A stretch of 64,000 bases of DNA from WHSW01 sp963846165 (GCA_963846165.1 CAWJUU010000005.1:496001-560000), one strand, 5' to 3'; positions 25,716 through 34,622 are shown, counted from the first letter of the stretch. Notes: generated by a model from the sequence alone, not told the origin. Program-made: numbers and translations.

Positions 25716-26246
25716 CTAGCAGATCACCTCCAGGTGGAAGGGGGCCTGCACCCCTCCGCCAGCGCTGCCCCGCGTCCGCACCTGGACGGCGTTGGGGTTC
25801 GCCGCCACGCCTTCGGTCGTCACCTCGCCGCCGCTCGCCAGCGCGTTGGCGACCGAGCCCTTGGTGGCGATCCAGGCGCATTCGGTGACCACGCGCCCGA
25901 AGTCGACGTTGACGGCCGCTACGCCCACTTCGGCCACCGTGGTGCCCGGTTGCCCGGCCCGGGCGACGGCGGCATCCGCTGCACCAGCGCCGTTGTCGAC
26001 CACCGCCCAGAGGACGTTATCGGCCTTGCCCGCGGTGTCGGCCGTGGTCGCGTTGGCGACCGACAGGCCGGGCGCCAGCTTGTTGATCTGCTTGACGGCG
26101 ATCTTCTTCGCCTTGTTCTTGGTGATCGCCCTGGTCGGCGGCTCCGCGGCGACCGCGGTGCCCGCCAGCGCGGCGACGAGCGCGATCATCGCGACGATCA
26201 GCGCCGGCGATGGGCGCGAGCCCCTGCTAGTCGTGGATTCGATCAT
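25716..26246 (-). CDS. Secreted protein of unknown function, paralogue 1
   Basis: 176 residues with a signal peptide or anchor (RPSPALIVAMIALVAALAG, then TAVAAE). The start is typical of exported proteins in Thermoleophilia. The mature part begins with a conserved linker (KKIAVKQINKLAPGLSVANA) and a beta-rich domain with DNVLWAVVDN and ECAWIATKGSVANA, ending in Cys (FHLEVIC). The two cysteines could form a disulfide. Good ribosome site (GGAAAGGAAGG). It is a tandem duplicate of the gene at 26329-26853. No enzyme motif. Confidence 0.72.
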   Translation of the reverse strand: MIESTTSRGSRPSPALIVAMIALVAALAGTAVAAEPPTRAITKNKAKKIAVKQINKLAPGLSVANATTADTAGKADNVLWAVVDNGAGAADAAVARAGQPGTTVAEVGVAAVNVDFGRVVTECAWIATKGSVANALASGGEVTTEGVAANPNAVQVRTRGSAGGGVQAPFHLEVIC

Positions 26247-26328
26247 GGGAATCCTTCCTTTCCTCCGAGTGCACGGCGACGCTATTCGCCGCTCCTGTGC
26301 TTGTCAACCAGGCAGGGTCGTCTGGCGG

Positions 26329-26853
26329 CTAGCAGATCACCTTCAGGTGGAATGGCGCATTCAGATGGCCACCGACGGTGGTTCCGTCCAGTACCTGCAC
26401 CTCGACGGCCTCCGGGTTCCCCGCCACGCCCACGGTCGTGATCTCACCCCTAGGTGGGGTCGCGTTGGCGACCGCGCCCTTGGTGGCGATCCAGGCGCAA
26501 TTCGTGACCGGCCGCCCGAACTCGACCCTGACGCCGGTCACGTCGACCTCGGTCACGGTCGTGTTGGTTTGCCCCGCCCGGGCGAGCGTGGCGTTGTCGA
26601 GATCGTCGGGGTTGTCGACCACGGCCCAGAGCACGTTGTCGGCGCTGCCCGCGATGTCGGCGGTGGTCGCGTTCGCCACCGAAAGGTCCGGCGCCAGCTT
26701 GTTGATCTGCTTCACGGCGATCTTCTTCACCTCGCTCTTGCTGATCACCCTGGTCGGCAGCTCGGCGGCGACCGCGGTTCCCGCCAGCGCCGCGACGAGC
26801 GCGATCATCGCCACGATCATCGCCGGCGATGGGCGCGCGCCCTCGTGCCTCAT
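26329..26853 (-). CDS. Secreted protein of unknown function, paralogue 2
   Basis: 174 residues, clearly paralogous to the downstream gene along its whole length: same exported N-terminus (RPSPAMIVAMIALVAALAG), same KKIAVKQINKLAPDLSVANA linker, DNVLWAVVDN, NCAWIATKGAVANA and a C-terminal Cys (FHLKVIC). Divergence is greatest in the middle (DDLDNATLARAGQTNTTVTE). The 82-bp gap to paralogue 1 holds only its ribosome site. It may be a structural or binding protein of the cell surface. Confidence 0.72.
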   Translation of the reverse strand: MRHEGARPSPAMIVAMIALVAALAGTAVAAELPTRVISKSEVKKIAVKQINKLAPDLSVANATTADIAGSADNVLWAVVDNPDDLDNATLARAGQTNTTVTEVDVTGVRVEFGRPVTNCAWIATKGAVANATPPRGEITTVGVAGNPEAVEVQVLDGTTVGGHLNAPFHLKVIC

Positions 26854-26872
26854 GTGGGGTGACGCTAGCGAA

Positions 26873-27646
26873 TCAGACGAGCCCGGTGTACCAGAGGCCG
26901 AACGTGACCCCGAAGAGGCCGAACGCCGGGATCAGCACGGTTCGGTAGAGGGGATCGATCACGCGCCGGGTGAGCAGCCAGGCAAACGCGGTCGTGCAGA
27001 GCGCCATCGAGACGATCGACATCGGCGCGAACACCGCGAGGGCGAGCGCGGCCTCGAGCTGCGACGGCAGCGCCGCGAGCAACAGCACGACGACCGCGCC
27101 GGTTCCGGCGAGCCCGTGCAGGAGGCCGATGCCGACCGCTTGGCGCGGGGTCCGCACCTTGGTGTGCTGGTGCTCGGGCTCGCCACCGTGGCGAAGGTGG
27201 GTGTGGGCGCCACCGGCCGAGTCTGGCTCGGCGACAGGCGCGTGGGAGTGCCTGCCGGCGCGGAAATCGCCGCGGACCCACTTCCAGATCACTCTCGCCG
27301 CAAGCACGATGATGACCACGCCGATCGCGATCTCGGCGCCCGACTCGAGCCATGCCGGAAGCTCGGACTTGAACACGATCAGCGGGATCCCGAGGGCCAG
27401 CAGGGCCGTGGCGTGACCGACCCCCCACCAGGCGCCGAGCTTCGCCGCGCCCCGGGCGTCGCCGCCGTCGGCGGCGACGAGTGAAGTGACCGCGACCAGA
27501 TGGTCGGGGTCGGAGGCGTGGCGCAAGCCGAGCACGAACGCGATCCCCAGCGCGACCAGGAGCGGCGCACCGTCGAAGAGGCCCGTAAGCGCGGAGTCGA
27601 GCTCCTCGACGGGCTTGAACAAGAATTCGAAATCGATCGCAAACAT
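26873..27646 (-). CDS. Nickel/cobalt transporter, NicO/HoxN-UreH-like
   Basis: 257 residues. The family motif GLRHASDPDHLVAV lies in helix 2 (about residues 40-53), followed by GAWWGVGHATALL. A His-rich cytoplasmic loop (GRHSHAPVAEP to HTHLRHGGEPEHQH) sits mid-protein, then further helices with GIGLLHGLAGTGAVVVL. Such proteins move Ni2+ or Co2+; direction cannot be told. Same strand as the larger NicO gene 38 bp upstream. No urease or hydrogenase genes are in the window, so the client pathway is unclear. Confidence 0.8.
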   Translation of the reverse strand: MFAIDFEFLFKPVEELDSALTGLFDGAPLLVALGIAFVLGLRHASDPDHLVAVTSLVAADGGDARGAAKLGAWWGVGHATALLALGIPLIVFKSELPAWLESGAEIAIGVVIIVLAARVIWKWVRGDFRAGRHSHAPVAEPDSAGGAHTHLRHGGEPEHQHTKVRTPRQAVGIGLLHGLAGTGAVVVLLLAALPSQLEAALALAVFAPMSIVSMALCTTAFAWLLTRRVIDPLYRTVLIPAFGLFGVTFGLWYTGLV

Positions 27647-27684
27647 GGGTCGCTCCTATTGTTGACTTGATTCTCTGAACGGAC

Positions 27685-29184
27685 TCATCCCAGCTCCGGG
27701 ATCGCGCGTGAGGTGATCAGGACGCCGACGAGCACGATCAGCGTCGCCGACATCGCCGGCAGGGCTCCGGTGAGCCGGCCGCCGAACATTCGGCGCTCGA
27801 AGTTCACCCGCCCGACCAACCGCTGGCCGTAGATCGTCACCAGCCCGACCGCGCTGACGGTGCCGGCGAGGCCGAGGCTAAAGGCGAAGATCAGCGCCAT
27901 CCCGAGCCCGATCCGGTGCTGCGAGATCGCCGCGATCAGGACGACGAGTGCCGACGGGCAGGGGACGAGCCCGCCCGAGACGCCGAGCCCGAGCAACTCG
28001 CGCATCCGGATCGGCGCGTCGTTGTGATCGTGGGTGTGGCCGTGGTCGTGTGCATGGTCATGGGCGTGCGTGTGGTCGTGATGGTGCGTGTGGTCGTGGT
28101 CGTGATCGTGGCCCGGGGCCTCGCCCGCGCGCACCGCGCGCCAGCGCCGCAGGCGCGAACGCATCACCGTCAGCCCGACCGCGACGACCATCAGCCCCGA
28201 GGCCACGCCGAGCCACGGATAGAGGCGCTCGGGGACGATGTACTCCGACGCCGCGAGCGTGATCAAGCCGAGCGCGAACACCGAGGCGGTGTGCGTCGCC
28301 GTGACCGTCGCGCCGAGCGCGAACGCATGCCTGGGCTTGCCGCGCGATCCGGCCAGGTACCCGGCGACCATCGCCTTGCCGTGCCCGGGCGAGAGCGCGT
28401 GCAGCGCCCCCCAGCCGAAGGCGGTCGCCAGCAGGACCAAGATCAGCAGGCCCTCGGTGTTGCCGCTGGTCAGCGTCCCGGCGAAGCCGTCGCCGCCGCG
28501 GTCCGCGGTCGCCTCGCCGCCGCTGACGCCTTCGGGCGCGGTCACCTGGCCGGTACCGGGTGAGGCCTCGAGGGTCGCTGTGCGGTCGTCGGGCGGGGTT
28601 TCGAGCAGCCCCTGCGGATAGGCCCGCAGGCCGTTGGTCGAATCGGTCGCCGGGACGCTCGAGACGACGTCGGTCCCGTCCCCCGGCAGCGCCTGGATCG
28701 CGCGCCAGCCGGTGCGGTTGGCGAACGCGTCGTTGGTCACCTGGACCGTGGCCTCGGCGGCCGGCAGCTTGGCGGCGTAGGCGAGCTCGAGCCGGGTCAG
28801 CGTCAGGCCGGCCTGCCCGGCGGGGAAGCTCAGCTTCGGCTCACCGACCTGGCGCAGCGCAAGCCCCTCGCCGTCGGCGCTCAGCGCCAGGCCGGCCTCG
28901 ACCTCGCGCTCGAGCTCGGCGATCACCGCCGACCGCTCGGGGCCCGCGATCGAGCCGTCGCCGCCGGCGTCGAGGCGCTGGGCGAGCTGGAAGCTCGGGA
29001 TCTCGGCCAGGTCGAGGACGTAGTCCACGCGCGCCTCGCGCTCGGAGACCGAGACCCCGGCGAGCTGGTTGGTGGTGAAGTTGCCAAGCGGGTGGGCGGA
29101 GGCTGCCCCGGGCACGGCCAGGGCGCCGGCCAGCAACACCAACGCAACGAGCGGGGCCAGCAGGCGGCGGCGCGGCACGGTCAT
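27685..29184 (-). CDS. RcnA/NicO-type metal transporter with extracytoplasmic N-terminal domain
   Basis: 499 residues. Residues 1-30 are a signal peptide ending AASAHPLGNFT; a roughly 190-residue soluble beta domain follows, then six helices beginning about residue 240 with ALHALSPGHGKAMVAGYL, the NicO signature. A long His/Asp loop (HDHDHDHTHHHDH and more) follows helix 3, and VSGGLVPCPSALVVL is the conserved Pro-Cys-Pro helix. RcnA exports Ni/Co; the exported domain is an addition that may capture metal. The start overlaps the TPR gene stop (ATGA). Confidence 0.82.
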   Translation of the reverse strand: MTVPRRRLLAPLVALVLLAGALAVPGAASAHPLGNFTTNQLAGVSVSEREARVDYVLDLAEIPSFQLAQRLDAGGDGSIAGPERSAVIAELEREVEAGLALSADGEGLALRQVGEPKLSFPAGQAGLTLTRLELAYAAKLPAAEATVQVTNDAFANRTGWRAIQALPGDGTDVVSSVPATDSTNGLRAYPQGLLETPPDDRTATLEASPGTGQVTAPEGVSGGEATADRGGDGFAGTLTSGNTEGLLILVLLATAFGWGALHALSPGHGKAMVAGYLAGSRGKPRHAFALGATVTATHTASVFALGLITLAASEYIVPERLYPWLGVASGLMVVAVGLTVMRSRLRRWRAVRAGEAPGHDHDHDHTHHHDHTHAHDHAHDHGHTHDHNDAPIRMRELLGLGVSGGLVPCPSALVVLIAAISQHRIGLGMALIFAFSLGLAGTVSAVGLVTIYGQRLVGRVNFERRMFGGRLTGALPAMSATLIVLVGVLITSRAIPELG

Positions 29185-30503
29185 CGGAGGTCCTCGAGAG
29201 CCTGCACGGCGCGCGGGCCGTGGTAGGGGCTGAACGCCGGGGCCTGGGCGGCGAGCGTGCCCAGCAGGTCGCGGGCGCGCTCGGTGGCGCCGGCGTCGGC
29301 TGCGATCACGCCGGCGTGGTAGAGGAAATAGGGGTCGCGAGAGCCGAGCCGCATCGCCTCGCGCGAGAGCTCCAGCGCCGCTGCGTCACGCCCGGCGCTG
29401 TGCAGCGCCCAGGAGTAGGCATCGGCCGAGCGCACGCTGGGGGCACGGCGCCAGACGTCCTTGCCGAGGACGACCGCCTGCTTCGGGTCGCCGTGGTCGG
29501 CCTCGAACAGCGCCAGTTCGACGTCCACGTCGACGCCGGCGGCCTGCAGCAACCGAGCTTCGACCCCGACCAGCGCCAGGTCACGGTTCGCCGCGCTCTC
29601 GCGCCCGGCCGCCAGCTCCGCCTCCGCGAGCGCGATCGCGTACTCGGGCAGCGGCAGGCGCTCGACCACCTCGCGGTAGCGCTCGATCGCGCCGCCGAGG
29701 TCGCCGCCCGCGGCCTCGACCCGGGCGAGGCCGGCGAGCGCCGGCGCGAAGCCCCCGTCGGCCGCGAGCGCGGTCCGGTAGGCGAGCTCGGCGGAGCCGT
29801 AGTTTGCGCGCTCGAGCTCGAGCCCGCCGAGCAGGCTCTGCACGTAGGCGTAGCTCTCACCGGTGCCGCCGCCGGAGACCGCGAGCCGCAGCGCCTGCAC
29901 GGCTCCGTCGAGGTCGCCGTTGAGCTCGCGGAAGTAGGAGATCCGGGTGTAGGCGGCGAGGTTCGGCTTCAGCCGCACCATCGTCTCGAGCGTTTGCGCC
30001 GCGGCGGCGTAGCGACCGAGCTCGATCTGGGCGTCGGCGATGGCGGCGTAGGGCCGGACCAGGTCGGGCTCGAGCCGGTGCGCGCGCTGACCGAGCGCCA
30101 GGCCCTTGCCGAAGTCGTGGCGGGCGAGCGCCAGGGTGGCGGCGCCGGTGGTCGCAAGCGGGTCGCGAGGCGCGACGAGCAGGGCGGAGTCATAGGCGCG
30201 CTCGGCGCGCGCGTAGAAGGCCGGGTCGCCTGTCTCGCGGGCGCGCAGGTAGTAGGCGTCGCCGAGCAGCGTCGCCGCAACCGGGTCGGTGGAGTCGGCG
30301 CGGACCGCGTCCTGGAGGCCGGCGATCTGGGCCTGTGTGCCGGCGGCGTTGCGGGCATCGAGGCCGGCCGATGAAACGCCCCCGTCATCGACCGAGGCGC
30401 TGTGGTTGACGAGCGCGAAGGCGGCGACCGCGATCGCGAAGGTGACAAGCGGCGCCGCGAACTTGATCAGGACCGGGCGGAGGGCGATCGGCGTGGAGGA
30501 CAT
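29181..30503 (-). CDS. Membrane-anchored TPR protein
   Basis: 440 residues: an N-terminal anchor (LVTFAIAVAAFALVNHS) followed by about ten tetratricopeptide repeats, with alanine-rich helix pairs such as AERAYDSALLVAPRDPLATT, LEPDLVRPYAAIADAQIELG and REAMRLGSRDPYFLYHAG. TPR arrays are protein-protein docking scaffolds. It lies between DUF4331 (upstream) and the NicO transporter (4-bp overlap), so it may link the two outside the membrane. No enzyme motif. Confidence 0.82.
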   Translation of the reverse strand: MSSTPIALRPVLIKFAAPLVTFAIAVAAFALVNHSASVDDGGVSSAGLDARNAAGTQAQIAGLQDAVRADSTDPVAATLLGDAYYLRARETGDPAFYARAERAYDSALLVAPRDPLATTGAATLALARHDFGKGLALGQRAHRLEPDLVRPYAAIADAQIELGRYAAAAQTLETMVRLKPNLAAYTRISYFRELNGDLDGAVQALRLAVSGGGTGESYAYVQSLLGGLELERANYGSAELAYRTALAADGGFAPALAGLARVEAAGGDLGGAIERYREVVERLPLPEYAIALAEAELAAGRESAANRDLALVGVEARLLQAAGVDVDVELALFEADHGDPKQAVVLGKDVWRRAPSVRSADAYSWALHSAGRDAAALELSREAMRLGSRDPYFLYHAGVIAADAGATERARDLLGTLAAQAPAFSPYHGPRAVQALEDLR

Positions 30504-30555
30504 GGGAGTTCTTTCAGCGGTTGCGTGTTCGGTGGGTCGAGAATCCGGCCCGGGC

Positions 30556-30583
30556 GGAGGGAGCGCCCGAAGGCGCTCCCTCC
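30556..30583 (-). promoter_or_regulatory. Strong UUCG-type hairpin between the DUF4331 and TPR genes
   Basis: A 12-bp perfect stem (GGAGGGAGCGCC / GGCGCTCCCTCC). On the transcribed minus strand the loop is TTCG closed by C-G, the extra-stable tetraloop. It has no T-run. It sits 17 bp after the DUF4331 stop and could protect the upstream message or cut down read-through to the TPR-NicO genes. Confidence 0.6.
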
Positions 30584-30599
30584 TTCCGGAACCGATCGA

Positions 30600-32063
30600 T
30601 CAACCTCCCGGCGGGACCGGCGGGTGGACCGGCTCCACGTACTGGCCCGGATTGGAGTCGAAGCCCGACTCCGGGTCCGAGAGATACGGGAACTGGTTCT
30701 GGAACCCGACGCTGTCCTGATCGACGCCGTCGCCGAGTGGCACGGCGTTGCCGACCAGGATCCCGGCGACGACCTGGAGGTCGATGTCGACCACGTCGTC
30801 GATCGGGCGCCGGCCGTTCGGGTAGCCCGCGTTGTCGCCGCCGATGACGCCGAAGCGGGACGGCATCGCGGTCGGCGAGACGCCGAGGTTGAGCTTCAGG
30901 GTGTCAACCGGCGTGCCGGCGAACTTGCCCGAGTGCTGGTTCAGACCCGGGATCCCCTGGAGCACCGCCTGGACGATGTCCGTGCGGTCGGTCTCCGGCG
31001 CGTTGACGTTGAACAGCGCGTTCAGCACTGCCGCCAGCTCCGGATTCGTCGCGAACGAGCCGTAGAGCTCGGCGTCACGGTCAGGAGTCGTTCGGTTGAA
31101 CTTGTCCTTCTTGCCGAGCGGGATGATGACCTCGTTGATCAGCGGGTTGCCGAGCCGCGAGACCTGCACCCACTTGTTCTCCTTCTTGCTCACCTTCGAG
31201 GGTGCGCCCTGGATACCCCAACCCGCGTTGGTGACCTCGAGCTTGCGGCGCTCGGTGGTCGACCAGACGCCGACGACGGCGTTGCTGGCATCAGCGGAGG
31301 CGACCGGCTGACCGTTGCGGGTCACGTCGGCCTCGGGGATCTGCATGATCGTCGAGGATGTCCAGTAGCCGGACAGGTCGTCCTTGCCTGCGCCCTCGTT
31401 GCCGGTGCCCATGCGAACGTTGATCGCATCGAACGTGGCGCCGAGGTCGACGAAGAACGGCTCGTCCCGGGTGCCGACGAACAGCTTCGTCCCGTTGGCG
31501 AGCGTCTTCGTCGCCTGGGAGACGAAGTTGCCGTAGTTCGGGAACGTCTTCGGCCCGATGTTCGGCGGCGCGACCGGCAGGTCGTTGGCGACCTTCTTCT
31601 TCGCCTTCAACTCGCCGTTGCGCTTGTACTCCTCGCGGACGAGGTCGTACGTCTGGACGACGTTCAGGCCCGGATCGTTGAAGTCCTGCGTGCCCGGCCC
31701 CGCGTACAGGAACGAGTTCGGGTTGCGGACCTGCGTGTTGAACGTGAACCGGTACTTGATGTCGGCGACGCCGTCGCCGTTGTTGTCGATGTTGTTGTAG
31801 TACCGGGCGCGATCGTCGAACCTGAAGAAGTTCGGCCCGTTCGCCGGCACCTGCCCCGGGATCCAGTTCGACGCGATCGTGATCGCGTCCTCTGCACCCG
31901 GCGCCGTCCATGTGTAGACGTCGGTGTTGTCGGCGGCCGGATCGAGCATGATGTTCGGCGCCTCGCGGTGACTCGAGCTGATCGCGAGCGGAACCGTTAT
32001 CGCTGCTGCGGCAGCGACGGCGGTGACCAGCGCCCAGCCCCTGGAAATACGTGGCTTTCGCAT
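30600..32063 (-). CDS. DUF4331 domain secreted protein
   Basis: 487 residues. N-terminal export signal (GWALVTAVAAAAAITVPLA) followed directly by SSHREAPNIMLDP, the hallmark start of DUF4331, then family segments DNTDVYTWTAPG, ANGPNFFRFDDRARYYNNI-type strands, and YPNGRRPIDDVVDIDLQV near the end. Function of the family is unknown. The ATG at 32063 has AAAGGA 7 bp upstream; a TTG two codons earlier is less likely. First gene of the DUF4331-TPR-NicO-NicO run. Confidence 0.85.
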   Translation of the reverse strand: MRKPRISRGWALVTAVAAAAAITVPLAISSSHREAPNIMLDPAADNTDVYTWTAPGAEDAITIASNWIPGQVPANGPNFFRFDDRARYYNNIDNNGDGVADIKYRFTFNTQVRNPNSFLYAGPGTQDFNDPGLNVVQTYDLVREEYKRNGELKAKKKVANDLPVAPPNIGPKTFPNYGNFVSQATKTLANGTKLFVGTRDEPFFVDLGATFDAINVRMGTGNEGAGKDDLSGYWTSSTIMQIPEADVTRNGQPVASADASNAVVGVWSTTERRKLEVTNAGWGIQGAPSKVSKKENKWVQVSRLGNPLINEVIIPLGKKDKFNRTTPDRDAELYGSFATNPELAAVLNALFNVNAPETDRTDIVQAVLQGIPGLNQHSGKFAGTPVDTLKLNLGVSPTAMPSRFGVIGGDNAGYPNGRRPIDDVVDIDLQVVAGILVGNAVPLGDGVDQDSVGFQNQFPYLSDPESGFDSNPGQYVEPVHPPVPPGG

Positions 32064-32211
32064 CGCCAATCCTTTCTGCTGACGGAATGGATCTGGGCGA
32101 CGAGAGCCCCCGTCCTGAGGGCGAGTGGGAATCCTGGCTTTCGCCGACCCTGTTCAGTTGCCCTTACGCAGGCTTCACCGAACCGGATCAGTGCGGATAC
32201 TTGAGCTGCCC

Positions 32212-32616
32212 GTGTCGGAGGAGAACGTCGAGCTCGTGCGAGACGCATACGCGGCGTTCAACCGCGGCGACTACGAAACCGCTCTCACGGCTTTCCATCC
32301 CGAGATCGAATGGGTTCCCTACCTGGGCGCGCTTCAGGGCTCGATCTACCGGGGGCGACAAGCGTTGCTCGAGATGTGGAACGACATCAACGAGCACCTC
32401 GGCGGCGCGTTTCGGATCGAGGCCCGCGAGATCGTTGACCGTGGCGAGACGATCGTCGTTGTGGTCGAGGCTCACGGGACCGGCAGCAGCAGCGGGGCCG
32501 AGCTGCGACAGAAGTGGGCGCAGGTGGCCTCGCTGCGGGATGGCCTGATCGTCCGCGTGGAGCCGTACAGCACCCGCGAGGCAGCCCTCGCGGCTGTCGC
32601 GCGCTCGGAGGACTGA
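32212..32616 (+). CDS. SnoaL-like / NTF2-fold protein
   Basis: 134 residues from GTG: MSEENVELVRDAYAAFNRGD, then FHPEIEWVPYLGALQG and QALLEMWNDINEHLGG, the cone-shaped NTF2 fold of the SnoaL-like group, ending with REAALAAVARSE. These bind small hydrophobic ligands or act as isomerases; no catalytic residue can be assigned. Divergent from DUF4331. In-frame codons upstream exist, but the GTG start matches the family N-terminus. Confidence 0.72.
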   Translation: MSEENVELVRDAYAAFNRGDYETALTAFHPEIEWVPYLGALQGSIYRGRQALLEMWNDINEHLGGAFRIEAREIVDRGETIVVVVEAHGTGSSSGAELRQKWAQVASLRDGLIVRVEPYSTREAALAAVARSED

Positions 32617-32824
32617 CCGTAGGCCGCGCGCGGAGCGATCCGGCGATGCGTGTGGGGGTCCTACGCCACCCATGCCCGCGTGGCGAGAGCGGCTCCGGCG
32701 TTGGCCACTCATTGTCATCGTCGGGACTCATCCGCATTTCGGCTGGGCTGCTAGAATTTTCAGTCCAGCGGCAGACCAGCGTCAGTGCAGCGTCAGCTTA
32801 GCCCCAAAACCCAAGGAGGACAAG

Positions 32825-33283
32825 ATGCCCACAATTACGATCCAGATTGATACGAACAGGGAGACCGATCTCGCCGAGTCGCGGGAGTTTCTCGATCAGC
32901 TGATTGCCCGCGAACATGGCTATGGTCCGTCCCGCGCTGTCGTCGAGAAGGGGAGCGAGGATTCCAGCGACGTCGGCGATCCTGCTCGTCAGGCAGTCGA
33001 CGATCTCTGGAATCGCGTCGGCGACAGCGGGCGCGAACTGGTGATCACCGCCGCAGCGATCGACGGGACGTTTGCCATGACCGACCTCGCCGCAGAGCTC
33101 AACGTGGACCTTTCGAAGATCGTGTCGCGATTTGCGAACCTCGGGCGTTCATTGAAGCGCACCAACGATCGCGTGCCGGCAGCACCGCCCTTCTTTGTGG
33201 AGGAGGCGAAGACGGACGCAGGGTGGACGTTCACGATGCCCGAGCCGATCCGCGAGGCCGTCAGGCGGAAGGTGTCGGAATGA
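32825..33283 (+). CDS. Unrecognised protein with a C-terminal winged-helix-like region
   Basis: 152 residues beginning MPTITIQIDTNRETDLAES, with a perfect ribosome site (AAGGAGG) before the ATG. A possible helix-turn-helix is MTDLAAELNVDLSKIVSRFANLGRSL (about residues 80-105), followed by a basic stretch KRTNDRVPAA. Base composition is less GC-rich than its neighbours (start of gene especially), which hints at transfer. Stop overlaps the next start (ATGA). Could be a DNA-binding or adaptor protein; family not recognised. Confidence 0.55.
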   Translation: MPTITIQIDTNRETDLAESREFLDQLIAREHGYGPSRAVVEKGSEDSSDVGDPARQAVDDLWNRVGDSGRELVITAAAIDGTFAMTDLAAELNVDLSKIVSRFANLGRSLKRTNDRVPAAPPFFVEEAKTDAGWTFTMPEPIREAVRRKVSE

Positions 33284-33584
33284 AGGTTCTGATTGCAGAG
33301 GCCCCGACATCGATCGGATGGAGCCGGTTCCACCGAGATGCCGGGTGCCCGGGACTGAGGAAGGGCGAAGTCGCCCACGGCGCGGAATACGTCGCGGTCG
33401 AGCTCGCGGACCTGCCCGACAAGTGCTCCTCCTTCGCGCGACGAAGGGCAGCGACAGCTCCGAGATCACGCGGAGGCAGCAGCGCCCGCAACTCGCCTTG
33501 CGGACGGCCGATCAGGGGGATGACCTGAACGTCGGCGACAACGTCTTTCACCTCAACCACAACATCGCGCCCAGCGGGCGCTAA
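33280..33584 (+). CDS. Unrecognised small protein, one frameshift
   Basis: Translationally coupled to the gene before. It starts MKVLIAEAPTSIGWSRFHRD and runs to VELADLPDK in one frame; the continuation VLLLRATKGSDSSEITRRQQ to HLNHNIAPSGR is in another, switching near 33420. Joined length is about 100 residues. Alternatively the first frame really ends at 33528. The two genes look like a small operon of foreign origin; no domain recognised. Confidence 0.4.
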
Positions 33585-33645
33585 AAGCGATGAGTTTGGC
33601 TGCGGATCGCGGTCTCAGCCCGTAACAAATCGAATTGGAGTGGAG

Positions 33646-34404
33646 ATGGGCGAACTGAATCAGGTGGCCGACGGCGTCTGGGTCCGGCAGAGCGAGTGGG
33701 TCTGGACCAATTCCATCGTCGTGCGCGGCGAGGATGGGTTGATCCTGATCGATCCCGGCATCGATGGCTCCGAGTTGACCCAGCTCGCCGATGACGTGGA
33801 CCGGCTCGGCATCCCGGTGGTCGCCGGGTTCTCCACCCATCCCCACTGGGACCACCTACTCTGGCATCCCCGGTTCGGCGACGTGCCGCGCTACGCCACC
33901 GCCGCCGGCGCCCAAGTTGCCCGTGAAACCCGAGAGCTGCAGCAGGCGGGGGCGGAGGAGGAGGCGTCCGGCATCCCTCTCGACCAGGTCGCGCTGGTCA
34001 CCCCGCTGCCCGCGGACGGCGGACCCGTGCCGGGCGAGATCATCGAGCATCAGGCGCACGCTGTCGGCCACGCCGCGGTCCTCCTCGCGGACCGTGGCGT
34101 CCTGCTCGCCGGCGACATGCTCTCCGACATCCTGATCCCGATGTTCGACTCTCGCCAAGACGATCAGCTCGGCGCCTACGAGACGGCACTCGACCGGCTG
34201 GACGAGGCCGCCGGCCACGTCGATGTCGTGGTCCCCGGCCACGGTGCCATCGCCGAGGGTGCCGAGGTGGCGGCCCGCCTCGCCGCCGATCATGCCTACA
34301 TCGACGCGCTGCGGCGAGTAGAGGAACCGGTCGACGCGCGTCTGGATGCGGATTGGGTCTCCGGCCTCCACCGGTCGAACCTGGAGCAGGCCCGAGAGCG
34401 GTAG
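33646..34404 (+). CDS. Metallo-beta-lactamase-fold hydrolase
   Basis: 252 residues. The metal-binding motif appears as THPHWDHLLWHP (H-x-H-x-D-H), with a later His in HAVGHAAVLLAD, an Asp in LLAGDMLSD and a His in VVPGHGAIAEG, giving a complete two-metal site. The family hydrolyses esters, thioesters or lactams; the substrate is unknown. ATG 33646 follows GGAG by 5 bp; the GTG at 33640 lies on the ribosome site. Stands alone, just before the probable integrated element. Confidence 0.8.
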   Translation: MGELNQVADGVWVRQSEWVWTNSIVVRGEDGLILIDPGIDGSELTQLADDVDRLGIPVVAGFSTHPHWDHLLWHPRFGDVPRYATAAGAQVARETRELQQAGAEEEASGIPLDQVALVTPLPADGGPVPGEIIEHQAHAVGHAAVLLADRGVLLAGDMLSDILIPMFDSRQDDQLGAYETALDRLDEAAGHVDVVVPGHGAIAEGAEVAARLAADHAYIDALRRVEEPVDARLDADWVSGLHRSNLEQARER

Positions 34405-34602
34405 CGGACGAGAAGAGAAGCAAGCCAAGCGGCTCGGCGGAACCGCTCCTCCCTTGCGCGAAAAGCGAGTGCCTGACCGAAAGCGCTCCGTTCCGTGCAA
34501 AAGCGGTGACGCCGAGGACCGCGCTCGTCTCGAGTAGCCCTGCCCTCGGTTCGATTAGACAGGAATTAGCTAGACAAGCGATCGCTGAGAAGCTGGGAGC
34601 CT

Positions 34603-34621
34603 AAAAACGCATAGACATGCG
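34603..34621 (-). terminator. Short rho-independent terminator after the MIP18 3' fragment
   Basis: Read leftwards: stem CGCAT-GTCT-ATGCG followed at once by TTTTT. It begins 2 bp after the stop codon of the duplicated MIP18 3' end (34623). The stem is only 5 bp, so strength is doubtful. Confidence 0.5.
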
Positions 34622-34622
34622 G

